Assembly (NCBI GenBank): GCA_964398945.1
Contig: CAYNOT010000006.1
Coordinates: forward strand, 170,418 to 234,417
Direction: 5' to 3'
Source of the DNA: JBGTGG01 sp964398945
GTDB lineage: Bacteria > Bacteroidota > Bacteroidia > Cytophagales > Cyclobacteriaceae
Length of the DNA stretch: 64,000 bases
Shown: positions 17,520 through 26,146 of the stretch, in pieces
How the letters are laid out: each line of letters starts with the position of its first letter
Numbering within the stretch: the first letter of the stretch is position 1
Position numbers and translations under genes: made by a program
Notes under the pieces: model-generated
The model's database searches: none
Seen by the model: only the letters and a program-made list of their open reading frames with translations
Told to the model about the DNA's origin: nothing

Positions 17520-18914
17520 TCAAACATGCAACGCCCTATTCTCCGTTGCTGCCAGGCACGCCTCTTTCACCGCTTCCATATAGGTAGGATGTGCGTGCGA
17601 CATTCTGGAAACATCTTCTGCGGAGGCACGATACTCCATTGCGGTAACAGCAGCAGCGATCATATCGGCAGCACGTGCTCCGATAATATGAACACCTAAG
17701 ATTTCATCGGTTTGTTTATCGGCCAATACTTTTACAAAACCATCTACGTCCATACTGGCGCGCGCACGTCCTAATGCTTTGAAGGGGAAATTACCAACCT
17801 TGTATGCTTTGCCGTCTTTCTTGAGTTGCTCTTCCGTGTATCCAACACTAGCTACTTCGGGCCAGGTGTACACAACTCCTGGAATCAATAAATAATTAAT
17901 ATGTGGTTTTTGTCCGGCCATTTGCTCAACCACCATCACACCTTCTTCTTCGGCCTTATGCGCCAGCATGGCACCGCGAACCACATCCCCTATCGCGTAA
18001 ATGTTTTCAACTTTAGTTTTCAAATGATCATCAACAGGAATTTGCCCGCGCTCCAATTCAATTCCAACTTTATCCAAACCAAGCCCATCGGTATACGGTC
18101 TTCTTCCAATACTCACCAAACAATAGTCGCCTTTCAAATCAATTTGCTTACCGGATTTATCTTCAATCTTTAAAGCAACTTCTTTTCCTTTATTCTTTAT
18201 CTCCGTCACTTTATGGCCGAGATAAAATTCCATTCCTTGTTTCCTGGAAATTTTTAACAATTCCTTTCCAAGCGATCCATCCATGGTAGGAATAATACTG
18301 TCCAGGAATTCAACAACCGTAACTTTCGAACCAAGCCGTTGATATACTGATCCCAGCTCCAGGCCTATTACGCCCCCGCCAACAACAATTAAATGCCTGG
18401 GGATCTCTTTTAACTCCAATGCCTCTGTGCTGGAGATAATCCTCTTTTTATCGAAAGGGGCAAAAGGAAGTGGTGTAGGTTTTGAACCCGTGGCAATGAT
18501 TACTTTTTCCGTGGTAATTTTTTTGTCTTTGCCATCTTTTGAAATAGCAATGGTGTTTTTATCAACAAAAGAACCCACGCCCTGATGAACATCGATTTTA
18601 TTTTTTTTCATCAGATAGGCAATACCATCACAAGTTTGTTTTACAACGCTTGCCTTGCGGCTGATCATTTGTTTCAGGTTTACTTTGGGATCTGCGACAT
18701 CAATGCCGTGTTCTTTAAATGTATGCGTTGCATTGTGATAATGCTCGGAAGAATCGAGCAACGCTTTGGAAGGGATACACCCAACGTTCAAGCACGTTCC
18801 ACCAAGGGTATCATATTTTTCAATGATGGCTGTTTTAAATCCAAGTTGCGCGCACCGAATGGCGGCAACATAACCGCCCGGACCAGAACCAATCACTACT
18901 ACCTGATAATCCAT
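17520..18914 (-). CDS. lpdA: Dihydrolipoyl dehydrogenase (E3)
   Basis: E3 reoxidises the dihydrolipoyl groups of 2-oxoacid dehydrogenase complexes, passing electrons through FAD and a disulfide to NAD+. The 464-residue protein has the N-terminal FAD site VVIGSGPGGYVAAIRCAQLG, the redox disulfide in GGTCLNVGCIPSKAL, the NAD-binding GGGVIGLELGSVYQRLG, and the C-terminal active-site HAHPTYMEAVKEA. Its place downstream of sucA-sucB on the same strand points to the 2-oxoglutarate complex, though E3 is often shared. A 302-base repeat-rich gap separates it from sucB. Confidence 0.95.
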   Translation of the reverse strand: MDYQVVVIGSGPGGYVAAIRCAQLGFKTAIIEKYDTLGGTCLNVGCIPSKALLDSSEHYHNATHTFKEHGIDVADPKVNLKQMISRKASVVKQTCDGIAYLMKKNKIDVHQGVGSFVDKNTIAISKDGKDKKITTEKVIIATGSKPTPLPFAPFDKKRIISSTEALELKEIPRHLIVVGGGVIGLELGSVYQRLGSKVTVVEFLDSIIPTMDGSLGKELLKISRKQGMEFYLGHKVTEIKNKGKEVALKIEDKSGKQIDLKGDYCLVSIGRRPYTDGLGLDKVGIELERGQIPVDDHLKTKVENIYAIGDVVRGAMLAHKAEEEGVMVVEQMAGQKPHINYLLIPGVVYTWPEVASVGYTEEQLKKDGKAYKVGNFPFKALGRARASMDVDGFVKVLADKQTDEILGVHIIGARAADMIAAAVTAMEYRASAEDVSRMSHAHPTYMEAVKEACLAATENRALHV

Positions 18915-18953
18915 GAATATTTTATTTGAGGGTAATCGTTTTATTTATTTGTT

Positions 18954-19168
18954 TATCCATGGTCTGTGTCTCCACAGACCTATTCACCATCTATTCAATT
19001 TTAATCATTCGGTTCTGTCTATCCATGTTTTGTGTCCTCACAGAACATTAATTCTAATTGGTGTTTCGGTCTGTGCGGACACAGGCCGAAGACCAAGTGT
19101 GGACACAGACCGAGACTAAAATGTGTCTTATTAAAAAGATTCTTCGGTCGTTCCTCCCTCTGAATGAC
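18954..19168. repeat. Cluster of short palindromic repeats between sucB and lpdA
   Basis: This gene-free block holds at least four related hairpins. GGTCTGTG-TCTC-CACAGACC is at 18961-18980. GTTTTGTG-TCCT-CACAGAAC is at 19027-19046. TTCGGTCTGTG-CGGA-CACAGGCCGAA is at 19065-19090. A single CTGTGTCC-type arm, inverted, is at about 19093-19114. The first two are direct repeats sharing a leading TATCCATG, 66 bases apart. A different repeat, AGATTC...CTCTGAATGAC, follows at 19137-19168. The block looks like a REP-type intergenic cluster and may shape the sucB-lpdA mRNA. Confidence 0.7.
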
Positions 19169-19216
19169 GACAGCTTCGTCACGCAGTATGCTAGCGAAGA
19201 GTTTCTAAAACTATTT

Positions 19217-20743
19217 TTAAATTGATAGCAGTAACCGTCCCGGATCTTCCAACAACTCTTTCACGCGCACCAGGAAACTTACTGACTCGCGCCCATCCAC
19301 CACACGGTGATCGTACGAAAGTGCCAAATACATAATCGGAAGGATCTTCACTTCACCATTTACTGCCATCGGGCGTTGCACAATATTGTGCATTCCCAAA
19401 ATCGCAGACTGTGGCGGGTTTAAAATCGGTGTCGATAACATTGAACCAAAAATTCCACCATTCGTAATCGAGAATGTGCCACCCGTCATCTCATCAATGG
19501 AAAGTTTTCCATCACGACCACGGGTTGCAAGACGAACCACCTCTGCTTCAATTTCCTGAAACGACAAAGACTCTGCATTTCTTATAACAGGCACTACAAG
19601 ACCGCGCGGTGTTGAAACAGCAATCGAAACATCACAATAATCACTGTATACAATTTCTTCTCCATCAATTTGTGCATTCACGGCAGGCCATTCTTTCAAT
19701 GCAATGCAAACTGCTTTCGTAAAGAATGACATAAACCCTAACCCTACTCCATACTTTTCTTTGAACTGGTCTTTGTATTTCGAACGCAAATCCATAATCG
19801 GTTTCATGTTTACCTCATTGAAAGTGGTAAGCATAGCGGTTTCGTTTTTCACCGAAACCAATCTTCTCGAAATCGTTTTGCGCAACGATGTCATTTTTTC
19901 CATGCGTTGTTCACGTGCACCTGGAGATGACGATTGTTTCTTTTCTGGTTGAGAAGTTGATGAAGGTTTAGAAGTAGCACTGGCATTGGCCGCATCTTCT
20001 TTTGTAATCCTTCCGCCCACACCCGATCCTTTTACCTGATCGGCAGGAATCCCTTTTTCAGAAAGGATTTTAGAAGCCGCTGGAGATGGATGCCCTGCTG
20101 CATAACTTTTATCATCTGATTCTTTCGATCCTGATTTTTCAGCAGGTTGAGCTGATGAAGATTCTTCAGAAACCCCCTCCATTACTTCAATCTTACAAAT
20201 CAATCCTCCGATGGGAAGCGTTGTTCCTTCGGTTGCTACTATCGTTAGCTTGCCTGTGGCTTCCGCTGGCAATTCAAACGTTGCTTTATCGGATTCTACT
20301 TCAGCAATGATTTCGTCCATCTTGATGATGTCACCGTCTTTCTTTAACCAGGTAGAAATCACAACCTCGGTAATGGATTCGCCAACAGTTGGTACTTTCA
20401 TTTCCTTGATTTCGCCTGTTGCTTTTGGCCCACTACTTTTTGCCTCTTTCGATTCTTCTTTTCCTTCGGGCTTTTTCCCTTCCTTCGAATCGTTACTTGC
20501 GGATTTTTCGCCCGGTTCAATTTCGCAAAGCAAATCCCCTATGGGAACAACATCGCCTTCTTTTTTTATTATTTTTAATATACCTGATTCTGGTGCCGGC
20601 AATTCGAATGTTGCTTTATCGGATTCGAGCTCGGCAATGATCTCATCCATTTCCACAAACTCACCATCTTTTTTTGTCCAGGTGGCAATCGTTACTTCTG
20701 TTATTGACTCGCCTACGGAGGGGACTTTTACTGGTACTCCCAT
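19217..20743 (-). CDS. sucB: 2-oxoglutarate dehydrogenase E2 with two lipoyl domains
   Basis: E2 transfers the succinyl group from E1-bound intermediate to CoA in the TCA cycle. The 508-residue protein has two lipoyl domains (about residues 2-77 and 113-187), each with the lipoylated Lys in ESDKA. Charged linkers rich in Lys, Glu, Ser and Pro separate the domains. A peripheral subunit-binding domain lies at about 210-250 (SPAASKILSEKGIPADQVKG), then the catalytic core ending with SYDHRVVDGRESVSF. Many proteobacterial SucB proteins have one lipoyl domain; two is less usual. It is 25 bases downstream of sucA. Confidence 0.95.
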   Translation of the reverse strand: MGVPVKVPSVGESITEVTIATWTKKDGEFVEMDEIIAELESDKATFELPAPESGILKIIKKEGDVVPIGDLLCEIEPGEKSASNDSKEGKKPEGKEESKEAKSSGPKATGEIKEMKVPTVGESITEVVISTWLKKDGDIIKMDEIIAEVESDKATFELPAEATGKLTIVATEGTTLPIGGLICKIEVMEGVSEESSSAQPAEKSGSKESDDKSYAAGHPSPAASKILSEKGIPADQVKGSGVGGRITKEDAANASATSKPSSTSQPEKKQSSSPGAREQRMEKMTSLRKTISRRLVSVKNETAMLTTFNEVNMKPIMDLRSKYKDQFKEKYGVGLGFMSFFTKAVCIALKEWPAVNAQIDGEEIVYSDYCDVSIAVSTPRGLVVPVIRNAESLSFQEIEAEVVRLATRGRDGKLSIDEMTGGTFSITNGGIFGSMLSTPILNPPQSAILGMHNIVQRPMAVNGEVKILPIMYLALSYDHRVVDGRESVSFLVRVKELLEDPGRLLLSI

Positions 20744-20768
20744 TGATATCTTATGTTAAGGTTGTTGA

Positions 20769-23486
20769 TTAAATTTCAAATGCTTGATTAATAATTTTCT
20801 CTTGCTCCACTTTATGCACTTTTGAGAATCCTGTTGCTGGTGATGCACTTGCTTTCCGTGAAACCAGTTTTATTCCTTCCGGTATCCAGCGTAGGATATA
20901 ACTCCAATAACCCATGTTCGCAGGTTCTTCCTGTACCCAGAGCAATTTGGCTCCTTTGTACTTTTTCATAATCGCATCCACTTGTTTCTGTGGGAACGGA
21001 TGAAGTTGTTCCATCCGAACAAGAGCGGTGTCTTTTATTTTTTTCTTGCGTTGATACTCCAGCAAATCGAAATAAATTTTTCCGGAGCAGAGAATCAATT
21101 TCTTGACACTCTTCGCGGTTACATTCGGATCATCCAATACTTCAACAAATCCACCGGAAGTAAAATCACTTATCGGGGATATCACTTCAGGATGTCTCAA
21201 CAATGATTTCGGTGTCAACACAATGCATGGTTTTCTAAACTCCCACGCTACTTGCCTTCTTAGTAAATGGAAAAAATTTGCCGGTGTAGTCGGGTTTGCC
21301 ACTACCATGTTGTATTCAGCAGACAACTGAAGGAACCTTTCCGGGCGGGCACTGGAGTGCTCCGGTCCTTGTCCTTCGTAGCCGTTTGGCAACAACATCA
21401 CCAATCCATTCATGCGTTGCCACTTTGATTCCGCGCTGGCAATAAATTGATCGATCATTACTTGTGCACCGTTCACAAAGTCGCCAAACTGGGCTTCCCA
21501 CAGCACAAGGGCGTTCGGTGAAGCCATGGCGTATCCATATTCAAATCCCAACACACCAAATTCTGACAATAAGGAATTATAGATTTCAAATTTCTTCTGG
21601 CCTTTATCTATATGATCGAGATTACAATAGTATTCATTGGCATTCTCGTCCATAATGTAGGCGTGGCGATGGGAAAAGGTACCGCGCTTTACATCTTGTC
21701 CTGACATCCTTACAATTCTATCCTCAAGTAAAAGAGAACCATACGCAAGCAGTTCAGCCTCTGCCCAGCTTAATTCTTTTTTATCAAAAAATGCCGCCTT
21801 CCTGTCCTTTAATAATTTTTCAATTTGTTTGATCGGCTTAAACCCTTCCGGAATGGTTGTCAATGCTTTTCCTATTTTGTCAATTGCCGCTTTTTTAATC
21901 GCAGTAGAAGGAGAAGCATCAAAATCTTCAGGTGTTGATTTTCTCAGCTTGTGCCATTCCTCTTCCAATTTCTGAACCTTGTATGGTAACTTCTTCTGCT
22001 CCACATCATTAAGTCGATCCTGGAGTTGGGCACGGAAAGTCTTGTCCATCTCCGTTGCAAGCTGCGCATCAACATCACCGCGCTCTACCAATATTTTGGA
22101 ATATACTTCACGTGGATTCGGATGTTTTGCAATGAGGTTATAAAGTTTTGGTTGTGTGAATTTTGGTTCATCACTTTCGTTATGGCCATGCCTGCGATAA
22201 CACAGCATGTCAATAAAAATATCCTTCCCAAATTTCTGACGATAATCAACAGCAAGCTTGCAACAGAATGTGACTGCCTCCGCATCATCTCCATTGACAT
22301 GCAGTACAGGCGCATCCACAATTTTTGCTAAGTCAGTACAATAGATGGAAGTACGCGCATCATCATAGTCGGTTGTAAACCCAACCTGGTTGTTGATCAC
22401 AAAATGGATTGTTCCTCCGGTGTTATAACCGGGAAGTCCTGACATTTGTACGATCTCATACAAAATCCCTTGTCCGGCAATGGCTGCATCACCATGGATG
22501 AGAATCGCCATCGCTTTCTTAAGATCGCCTTGATATTCATCATCAATCTGACCACGTGTATATCCCAAGACCAACGGATCAACTGCTTCCAGGTGTGAAG
22601 GATTTGGTGTAAGCTTTACGTAAATTTTATTCTTCGAGGGTGTTTCGATATGGCCGGCATATCCCTGATGGTATTTCACATCGCCATCGCCCATGGTGGC
22701 ATCTAAATTTGTGTTCCCTTCAAACTCAGAGAAAATCTGTTCGTAGGTCTTTCCAAGGATATTGGAAAGCACATTCAACCTTCCTCTGTGCGCCATGCCA
22801 ATCACAACTTCCTTTACACCCGCAGCCGCTGCTTCATTAATGATGGATTGCAATGCCGGAATTGTATTCTCCCCTCCCTCTAACGAGAATCTTTTTTGAC
22901 CCAAAAATTTGGTGTGTAAAAAGTTTTCGAACACAACCGCCTCATTAAGTTTGTAGAGGATTGCTTTCTTCTCTTCAATGCTTGGGTTGTTTGTATAATA
23001 CTTGTTTTCGCACCGATCAAAAAACCAGCTTCTTACATTATCGTTTCGAATGTAATTGTATTCAAAGCCGACTTTGCCCAGGTAAACAACCTGAAGTTTT
23101 TCAATGATTTTCTTTAACGTTGTTCTGCCTACTCCAATTTCGCTACCTACATCAAACTCAGCATCCAGATCGGCATCGGTCAATCCGAAGCTTTTATGAT
23201 CAAGGTTCACCTGGTGGTCCCTTCTTTTGCGAACAGGATTGGTATCCGATTTCAGGTGTCCGAAGGACCGGTACGCAAAAATCATGTTGCGCACCTGGGT
23301 TTCTTTAATGCTTGGCCCAGCTTCTGCTGAAGCTCCGTTTTCACCGAATCTTGCGTTAGAAAAATCATACCCTTCAAAAAATTTTTGCCAGGTCTGATCA
23401 ACAGAAGCGGGATCTTGTTTGTAGCTTTGATAAAGCTGGTCGAGGTACCCGACATCAGCATTGGAGATATAAGAAAACTTGTCCAT
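20769..23486 (-). CDS. sucA: 2-oxoglutarate dehydrogenase E1
   Basis: E1 decarboxylates 2-oxoglutarate with thiamine diphosphate and succinylates the lipoyl arm of E2. The 905-residue protein begins MDKFSYISNADVGYLDQLYQ at 23486. A longer frame from 23585 would add a non-conserved hydrophobic leader and is rejected. Features include the E1 N-terminal domain (SYKQDPASVDQTWQKFFEGY), the ThDP region with GMAHRGRLNVLSNILGK, GDAAIAGQG and CYRRHGHNESDEP, and the transketolase-like part with LLPNGYEGQGPEHSSARPER. It is first of sucA-sucB-lpdA. Confidence 0.95.
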   Translation of the reverse strand: MDKFSYISNADVGYLDQLYQSYKQDPASVDQTWQKFFEGYDFSNARFGENGASAEAGPSIKETQVRNMIFAYRSFGHLKSDTNPVRKRRDHQVNLDHKSFGLTDADLDAEFDVGSEIGVGRTTLKKIIEKLQVVYLGKVGFEYNYIRNDNVRSWFFDRCENKYYTNNPSIEEKKAILYKLNEAVVFENFLHTKFLGQKRFSLEGGENTIPALQSIINEAAAAGVKEVVIGMAHRGRLNVLSNILGKTYEQIFSEFEGNTNLDATMGDGDVKYHQGYAGHIETPSKNKIYVKLTPNPSHLEAVDPLVLGYTRGQIDDEYQGDLKKAMAILIHGDAAIAGQGILYEIVQMSGLPGYNTGGTIHFVINNQVGFTTDYDDARTSIYCTDLAKIVDAPVLHVNGDDAEAVTFCCKLAVDYRQKFGKDIFIDMLCYRRHGHNESDEPKFTQPKLYNLIAKHPNPREVYSKILVERGDVDAQLATEMDKTFRAQLQDRLNDVEQKKLPYKVQKLEEEWHKLRKSTPEDFDASPSTAIKKAAIDKIGKALTTIPEGFKPIKQIEKLLKDRKAAFFDKKELSWAEAELLAYGSLLLEDRIVRMSGQDVKRGTFSHRHAYIMDENANEYYCNLDHIDKGQKKFEIYNSLLSEFGVLGFEYGYAMASPNALVLWEAQFGDFVNGAQVMIDQFIASAESKWQRMNGLVMLLPNGYEGQGPEHSSARPERFLQLSAEYNMVVANPTTPANFFHLLRRQVAWEFRKPCIVLTPKSLLRHPEVISPISDFTSGGFVEVLDDPNVTAKSVKKLILCSGKIYFDLLEYQRKKKIKDTALVRMEQLHPFPQKQVDAIMKKYKGAKLLWVQEEPANMGYWSYILRWIPEGIKLVSRKASASPATGFSKVHKVEQEKIINQAFEI

Positions 23487-23601
23487 ATAATTTGATAAGG
23501 GAAGTAAATGTAAGAAAGTAATAATGGAAGTAAAAACCGAATAACCGCTTAAACGAATATTTAATACATCTCTCCCATTCTCCAATCTTTACTCTTAAGA
23601 A

Positions 23602-23631
23602 TTGACATAATTAAGAATTCCCTTATCTTTG
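23602..23631 (+). promoter_or_regulatory. Bacteroidota-type promoter for rpsP
   Basis: TTG at 23602-23604 (within TTGACA), 19 bases, then TATCTTTG at 23624-23631. This matches TTG-N19-TAnnTTTG and lies about 50 bases before the rpsP ATG. Confidence 0.8.
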
Positions 23632-23680
23632 CAATCTTTAAAAAATGGACGTGTTCCGAAACTTTAAAATTTTAATGTAA

Positions 23681-24247
23681 ATGGCTGTAAAAATCAGACT
23701 AGCCCGCAGAGGGCGCAAAAAACTGGCAATGTACGATGTAGTCGTAGCCGATGCCAGAGCACCACGTGATGGTCGCTTTATTGAAAAAATCGGGACGTAT
23801 AACCCGTTAACCAATCCCGCCACTATCGATTTATTGGACGACCGGGCTTTTCATTGGGTAATGAACGGTGCGCAACCTACTGATACTGTGAAAGCTATGC
23901 TTTCGTATCGTGGGATTTTGTTCCAGAAACACCTTCAAATAGGTGTTATCAAAGGAGCCTTGACGCAAGAAGTTGCTGATCAAAAACTTGAAGAGTGGAA
24001 AAAAGCGAAAGAAGCTCAAATCCAATCTAAAAAGGACAAACTTTCTGATTCCAAAGAATCAAAAGCAAAAGCACGCAAGGAAGCCGAGATTAAAATCAAG
24101 GAAGCCCGTGCAGAAGCAATTGCCAAAAAGAATATTGTGGTGGAAGAACCAGTAGCAGAAGCTGCTGTGGAAGAAACTGTTGCCGAAGAAGCACCTGTAG
24201 CGGAAACCCAGGGAGACGCACCGGAAGCAACTGAAGACAAAGCTTAA
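23681..24247 (+). CDS. rpsP: 30S ribosomal protein S16 with long C-terminal tail
   Basis: S16 is a primary assembly protein of the 30S subunit. Residues 1-80 are the conserved core, starting MAVKIRLARRGRKKLAMYDV and including DGRFIEKIGTYNP. The 188-residue product is about 100 residues longer than typical S16. The extension is Lys/Glu-rich helical (residues 95-150), then an acidic Ala/Val/Glu tail. Extended S16 proteins are common in Bacteroidota, so the tail is probably genuine. It heads the classic rpsP-rimM-trmD-rplS order. Confidence 0.95.
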   Translation: MAVKIRLARRGRKKLAMYDVVVADARAPRDGRFIEKIGTYNPLTNPATIDLLDDRAFHWVMNGAQPTDTVKAMLSYRGILFQKHLQIGVIKGALTQEVADQKLEEWKKAKEAQIQSKKDKLSDSKESKAKARKEAEIKIKEARAEAIAKKNIVVEEPVAEAAVEETVAEEAPVAETQGDAPEATEDKA

Positions 24248-24268
24248 TAGTTGAAACTACCAATATTT

Positions 24269-24306
24269 AAAATGCCTGTACGGATTTCGTATAGGCATTT
24301 TTTTTA
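24269..24306 (+). terminator. Terminator-like hairpin between rpsP and rimM
   Basis: AAAATGCCT (24269-24277) pairs with AGGCATTTT (24293-24301), with inner TACG/CGTA pairing, followed by a T-run. It sits 12 bases before the rimM ATG and would attenuate read-through from rpsP into rimM-trmD. Confidence 0.75.
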
Positions 24307-24318
24307 GCCCTTAATCAA

Positions 24319-24834
24319 ATGGACCTACGCGATTACTTTCAGGTTGGCCTGATCAAAAAACCTCACGGATTAAAGGGTGATGTTAATTTTTCCCTGTCGG
24401 GGGAATTTAATATTGACGGAGTTCCGGCACTCTTTCTTGAGATAGAAGGCCAATTGGTTCCGCACTTTATCGAATCGTTTTCCGGTAGCGGTGAAAAGGT
24501 TACCATTAAGTTTGAAGACATCAATACTGTTGAAGATGCAAAGCGAATTGGAGGAAAGAAGGCCTTTTTACAAAAGTCGCTAAGGCCGGCCCTTCCAACC
24601 GATCAATACTATGATGATGAAATTATAGGGTTTACCGTACAGGACGAGGCCGCGGGTCTAATCGGAACGTTACAGGAAATCATATCCGCTGGCGCGAACA
24701 GGCTTCTCGTGGTCATAAAAGAATCAAATGAGGTGTTGATCCCGGAAAATGGGCCCTTTATCAAAGAAATCATAAAGGACAAAAAGACTATTCTGGTCAA
24801 CCTTCCCGAAGGATTCCTGAATATGAATAGCTAA
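24319..24834 (+). CDS. rimM: Ribosome maturation factor RimM
   Basis: RimM binds S19 and helps assemble the 30S head. The 171-residue protein has the N-terminal RimM beta-barrel, starting FQVGLIKKPHGLKGDV, and a C-terminal PRC-barrel from about residue 95 (YDDEIIGFTVQDE), with the late GPFIKEI and LPEGF motifs. Its position between rpsP and trmD is the conserved one. Confidence 0.93.
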   Translation: MDLRDYFQVGLIKKPHGLKGDVNFSLSGEFNIDGVPALFLEIEGQLVPHFIESFSGSGEKVTIKFEDINTVEDAKRIGGKKAFLQKSLRPALPTDQYYDDEIIGFTVQDEAAGLIGTLQEIISAGANRLLVVIKESNEVLIPENGPFIKEIIKDKKTILVNLPEGFLNMNS

Positions 24835-24854
24835 CTTCCATTTCAAATTCCACC

Positions 24855-25553
24855 ATGCACATCGATATCATTACCTGTCTCCCGCGATTAATTGAAAGCC
24901 CTTTCAATGACTCGATTTTAAAACGGGCGCAGCAAAAAGGATTGGTTTCAGTAAACATTATCGACCTGCGGGAATATGCCACCGGAAAGCATAAAGCGGT
25001 GGATGATTATGCGTACGGAGGGGGTGCAGGTATGGTGATGATGATCGAGCCCATCGACCGGTGTATTTCTTCGCTGAAGGGAAAAAGGAACTACGATGAC
25101 ATTATTTACATGAGTCCGGATGGCGAACTGTTCACACAGCCCCTGGCCAATCAATTGTCCCTTTCGCAAAACCTAATTATGTTATGTGGCCATTATAAAG
25201 GTGTGGATGAGCGCGTACGGGAACATTTGATTACGCGTGAGATTAGCATTGGGGATTATGTATTGTCGGGCGGTGAACTGGCTGCAGCGGTTGTGTCTGA
25301 TGCTATTATCCGGCTCATTCCCGGGGTGTTGTCGGATGAGACCTCCGCATTGCACGATTCCTTCCAGGATGATCTGATTGCGCCCCCGGTATACACCCGT
25401 CCGGCTGAGTATAAGGGGTGGAAAGTTCCGGAGGTACTTACTTCCGGCCATGAGGCCAATATTGAACAATGGCGCCACGAAAAATCAATAGAACGTACCA
25501 CCCAAAAAAGACCAGAACTAATGAAAGGACGGGAAATTGATCCTCCGGCCTAA
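24855..25553 (+). CDS. trmD: tRNA (guanine37-N1)-methyltransferase
   Basis: TrmD methylates G37 of tRNAs reading CNN codons, which prevents frameshifting. The 232-residue SPOUT protein contains DDYAYGGGAGMVMM, the trefoil-knot SAM site LCGHYKGVDERV, EISIGDYVLSGGE and the SALHDSF segment with the catalytic Asp region. It follows rimM by 20 bases and precedes rplS by 84 bases. Confidence 0.96.
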   Translation: MHIDIITCLPRLIESPFNDSILKRAQQKGLVSVNIIDLREYATGKHKAVDDYAYGGGAGMVMMIEPIDRCISSLKGKRNYDDIIYMSPDGELFTQPLANQLSLSQNLIMLCGHYKGVDERVREHLITREISIGDYVLSGGELAAAVVSDAIIRLIPGVLSDETSALHDSFQDDLIAPPVYTRPAEYKGWKVPEVLTSGHEANIEQWRHEKSIERTTQKRPELMKGREIDPPA

Positions 25554-25604
25554 AATGGCTCATTTTTATTCAGAGGCAGGCTTCTCATTTATAAATTCTT
25601 TCCA

Positions 25605-25612
25605 TACATTTG
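25605..25612 (+). promoter_or_regulatory. Possible -7 element TACATTTG upstream of rplS
   Basis: TACATTTG matches TAnnTTTG and lies 25 bases before the rplS ATG. The -33 TTG is not clear, so an internal operon promoter is only suggested. Confidence 0.4.
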
Positions 25613-25637
25613 CAGTCCATTTTTAATAGCTGGAGTA

Positions 25638-25991
25638 ATGGCTGACATGATAAAACTTGTAGAAAGCGAATTCGCTGTAAACCGCGAAAAATTGCCTGAT
25701 TTTAAATCAGGTGACACGATAAATGTACACGTGAAAATTAAAGAGGGTGCCAAAGAGCGTATCCAGCAGTTTCAAGGTGTAGTTATCCAACGCAGGGGTG
25801 GCAGTACAAACGGAGAGACTTTTACTGTTAGAAAGATTTCCAATGGCATTGGTGTGGAGCGTATTTTCCCTTTGCTTTCACCTATTATTGATAAAATTGA
25901 AGTATTGAAGCGTGGTAAAGTACGCAGAGCGAAACTTTACTACATGAAAGGCAGACAAGGTAAAGCCGCCAGGATCAAAGAAAAATTGTAA
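25638..25991 (+). CDS. rplS: 50S ribosomal protein L19
   Basis: L19 sits at the interface of the 30S and 50S subunits. The 117-residue protein has FKSGDTINVHVKIKEG, then ERIQQFQGVVIQRRGG and the signature GIGVERIFPLLSPIIDKIEV, closing with the basic RRAKLYYMKGRQGKAARI. It is last in the rpsP-rimM-trmD-rplS cluster and is followed by a strong terminator. Confidence 0.96.
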   Translation: MADMIKLVESEFAVNREKLPDFKSGDTINVHVKIKEGAKERIQQFQGVVIQRRGGSTNGETFTVRKISNGIGVERIFPLLSPIIDKIEVLKRGKVRRAKLYYMKGRQGKAARIKEKL

Positions 25992-26007
25992 TAAAATATA
26001 CATTTAC

Positions 26008-26041
26008 AAAAGCCATTCTGAAAAACCAGAATGGCTTTTTT
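26008..26041 (+). terminator. Rho-independent terminator after rplS
   Basis: AAAAGCCATTCTG (26008-26020) pairs with CAGAATGGCTTTTT (26027-26040), followed by more T residues. Confidence 0.9.
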
Positions 26042-26146
26042 TATTGGGCTTGCACACCATTCAATGTTGAAATAATTATAAATGGAGCCTAACCCTATGT
26101 ACTCTCGCACATAGGTTTTACTTTTACCACCTCAAAACAAAAAGCT

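Noticed and set aside
20211..20759. Long plus-strand frame opposite sucB
   Set aside because: It is the complement of the repetitive lipoyl-domain and linker coding sequence, so its Ser/Pro-rich protein is an artefact.
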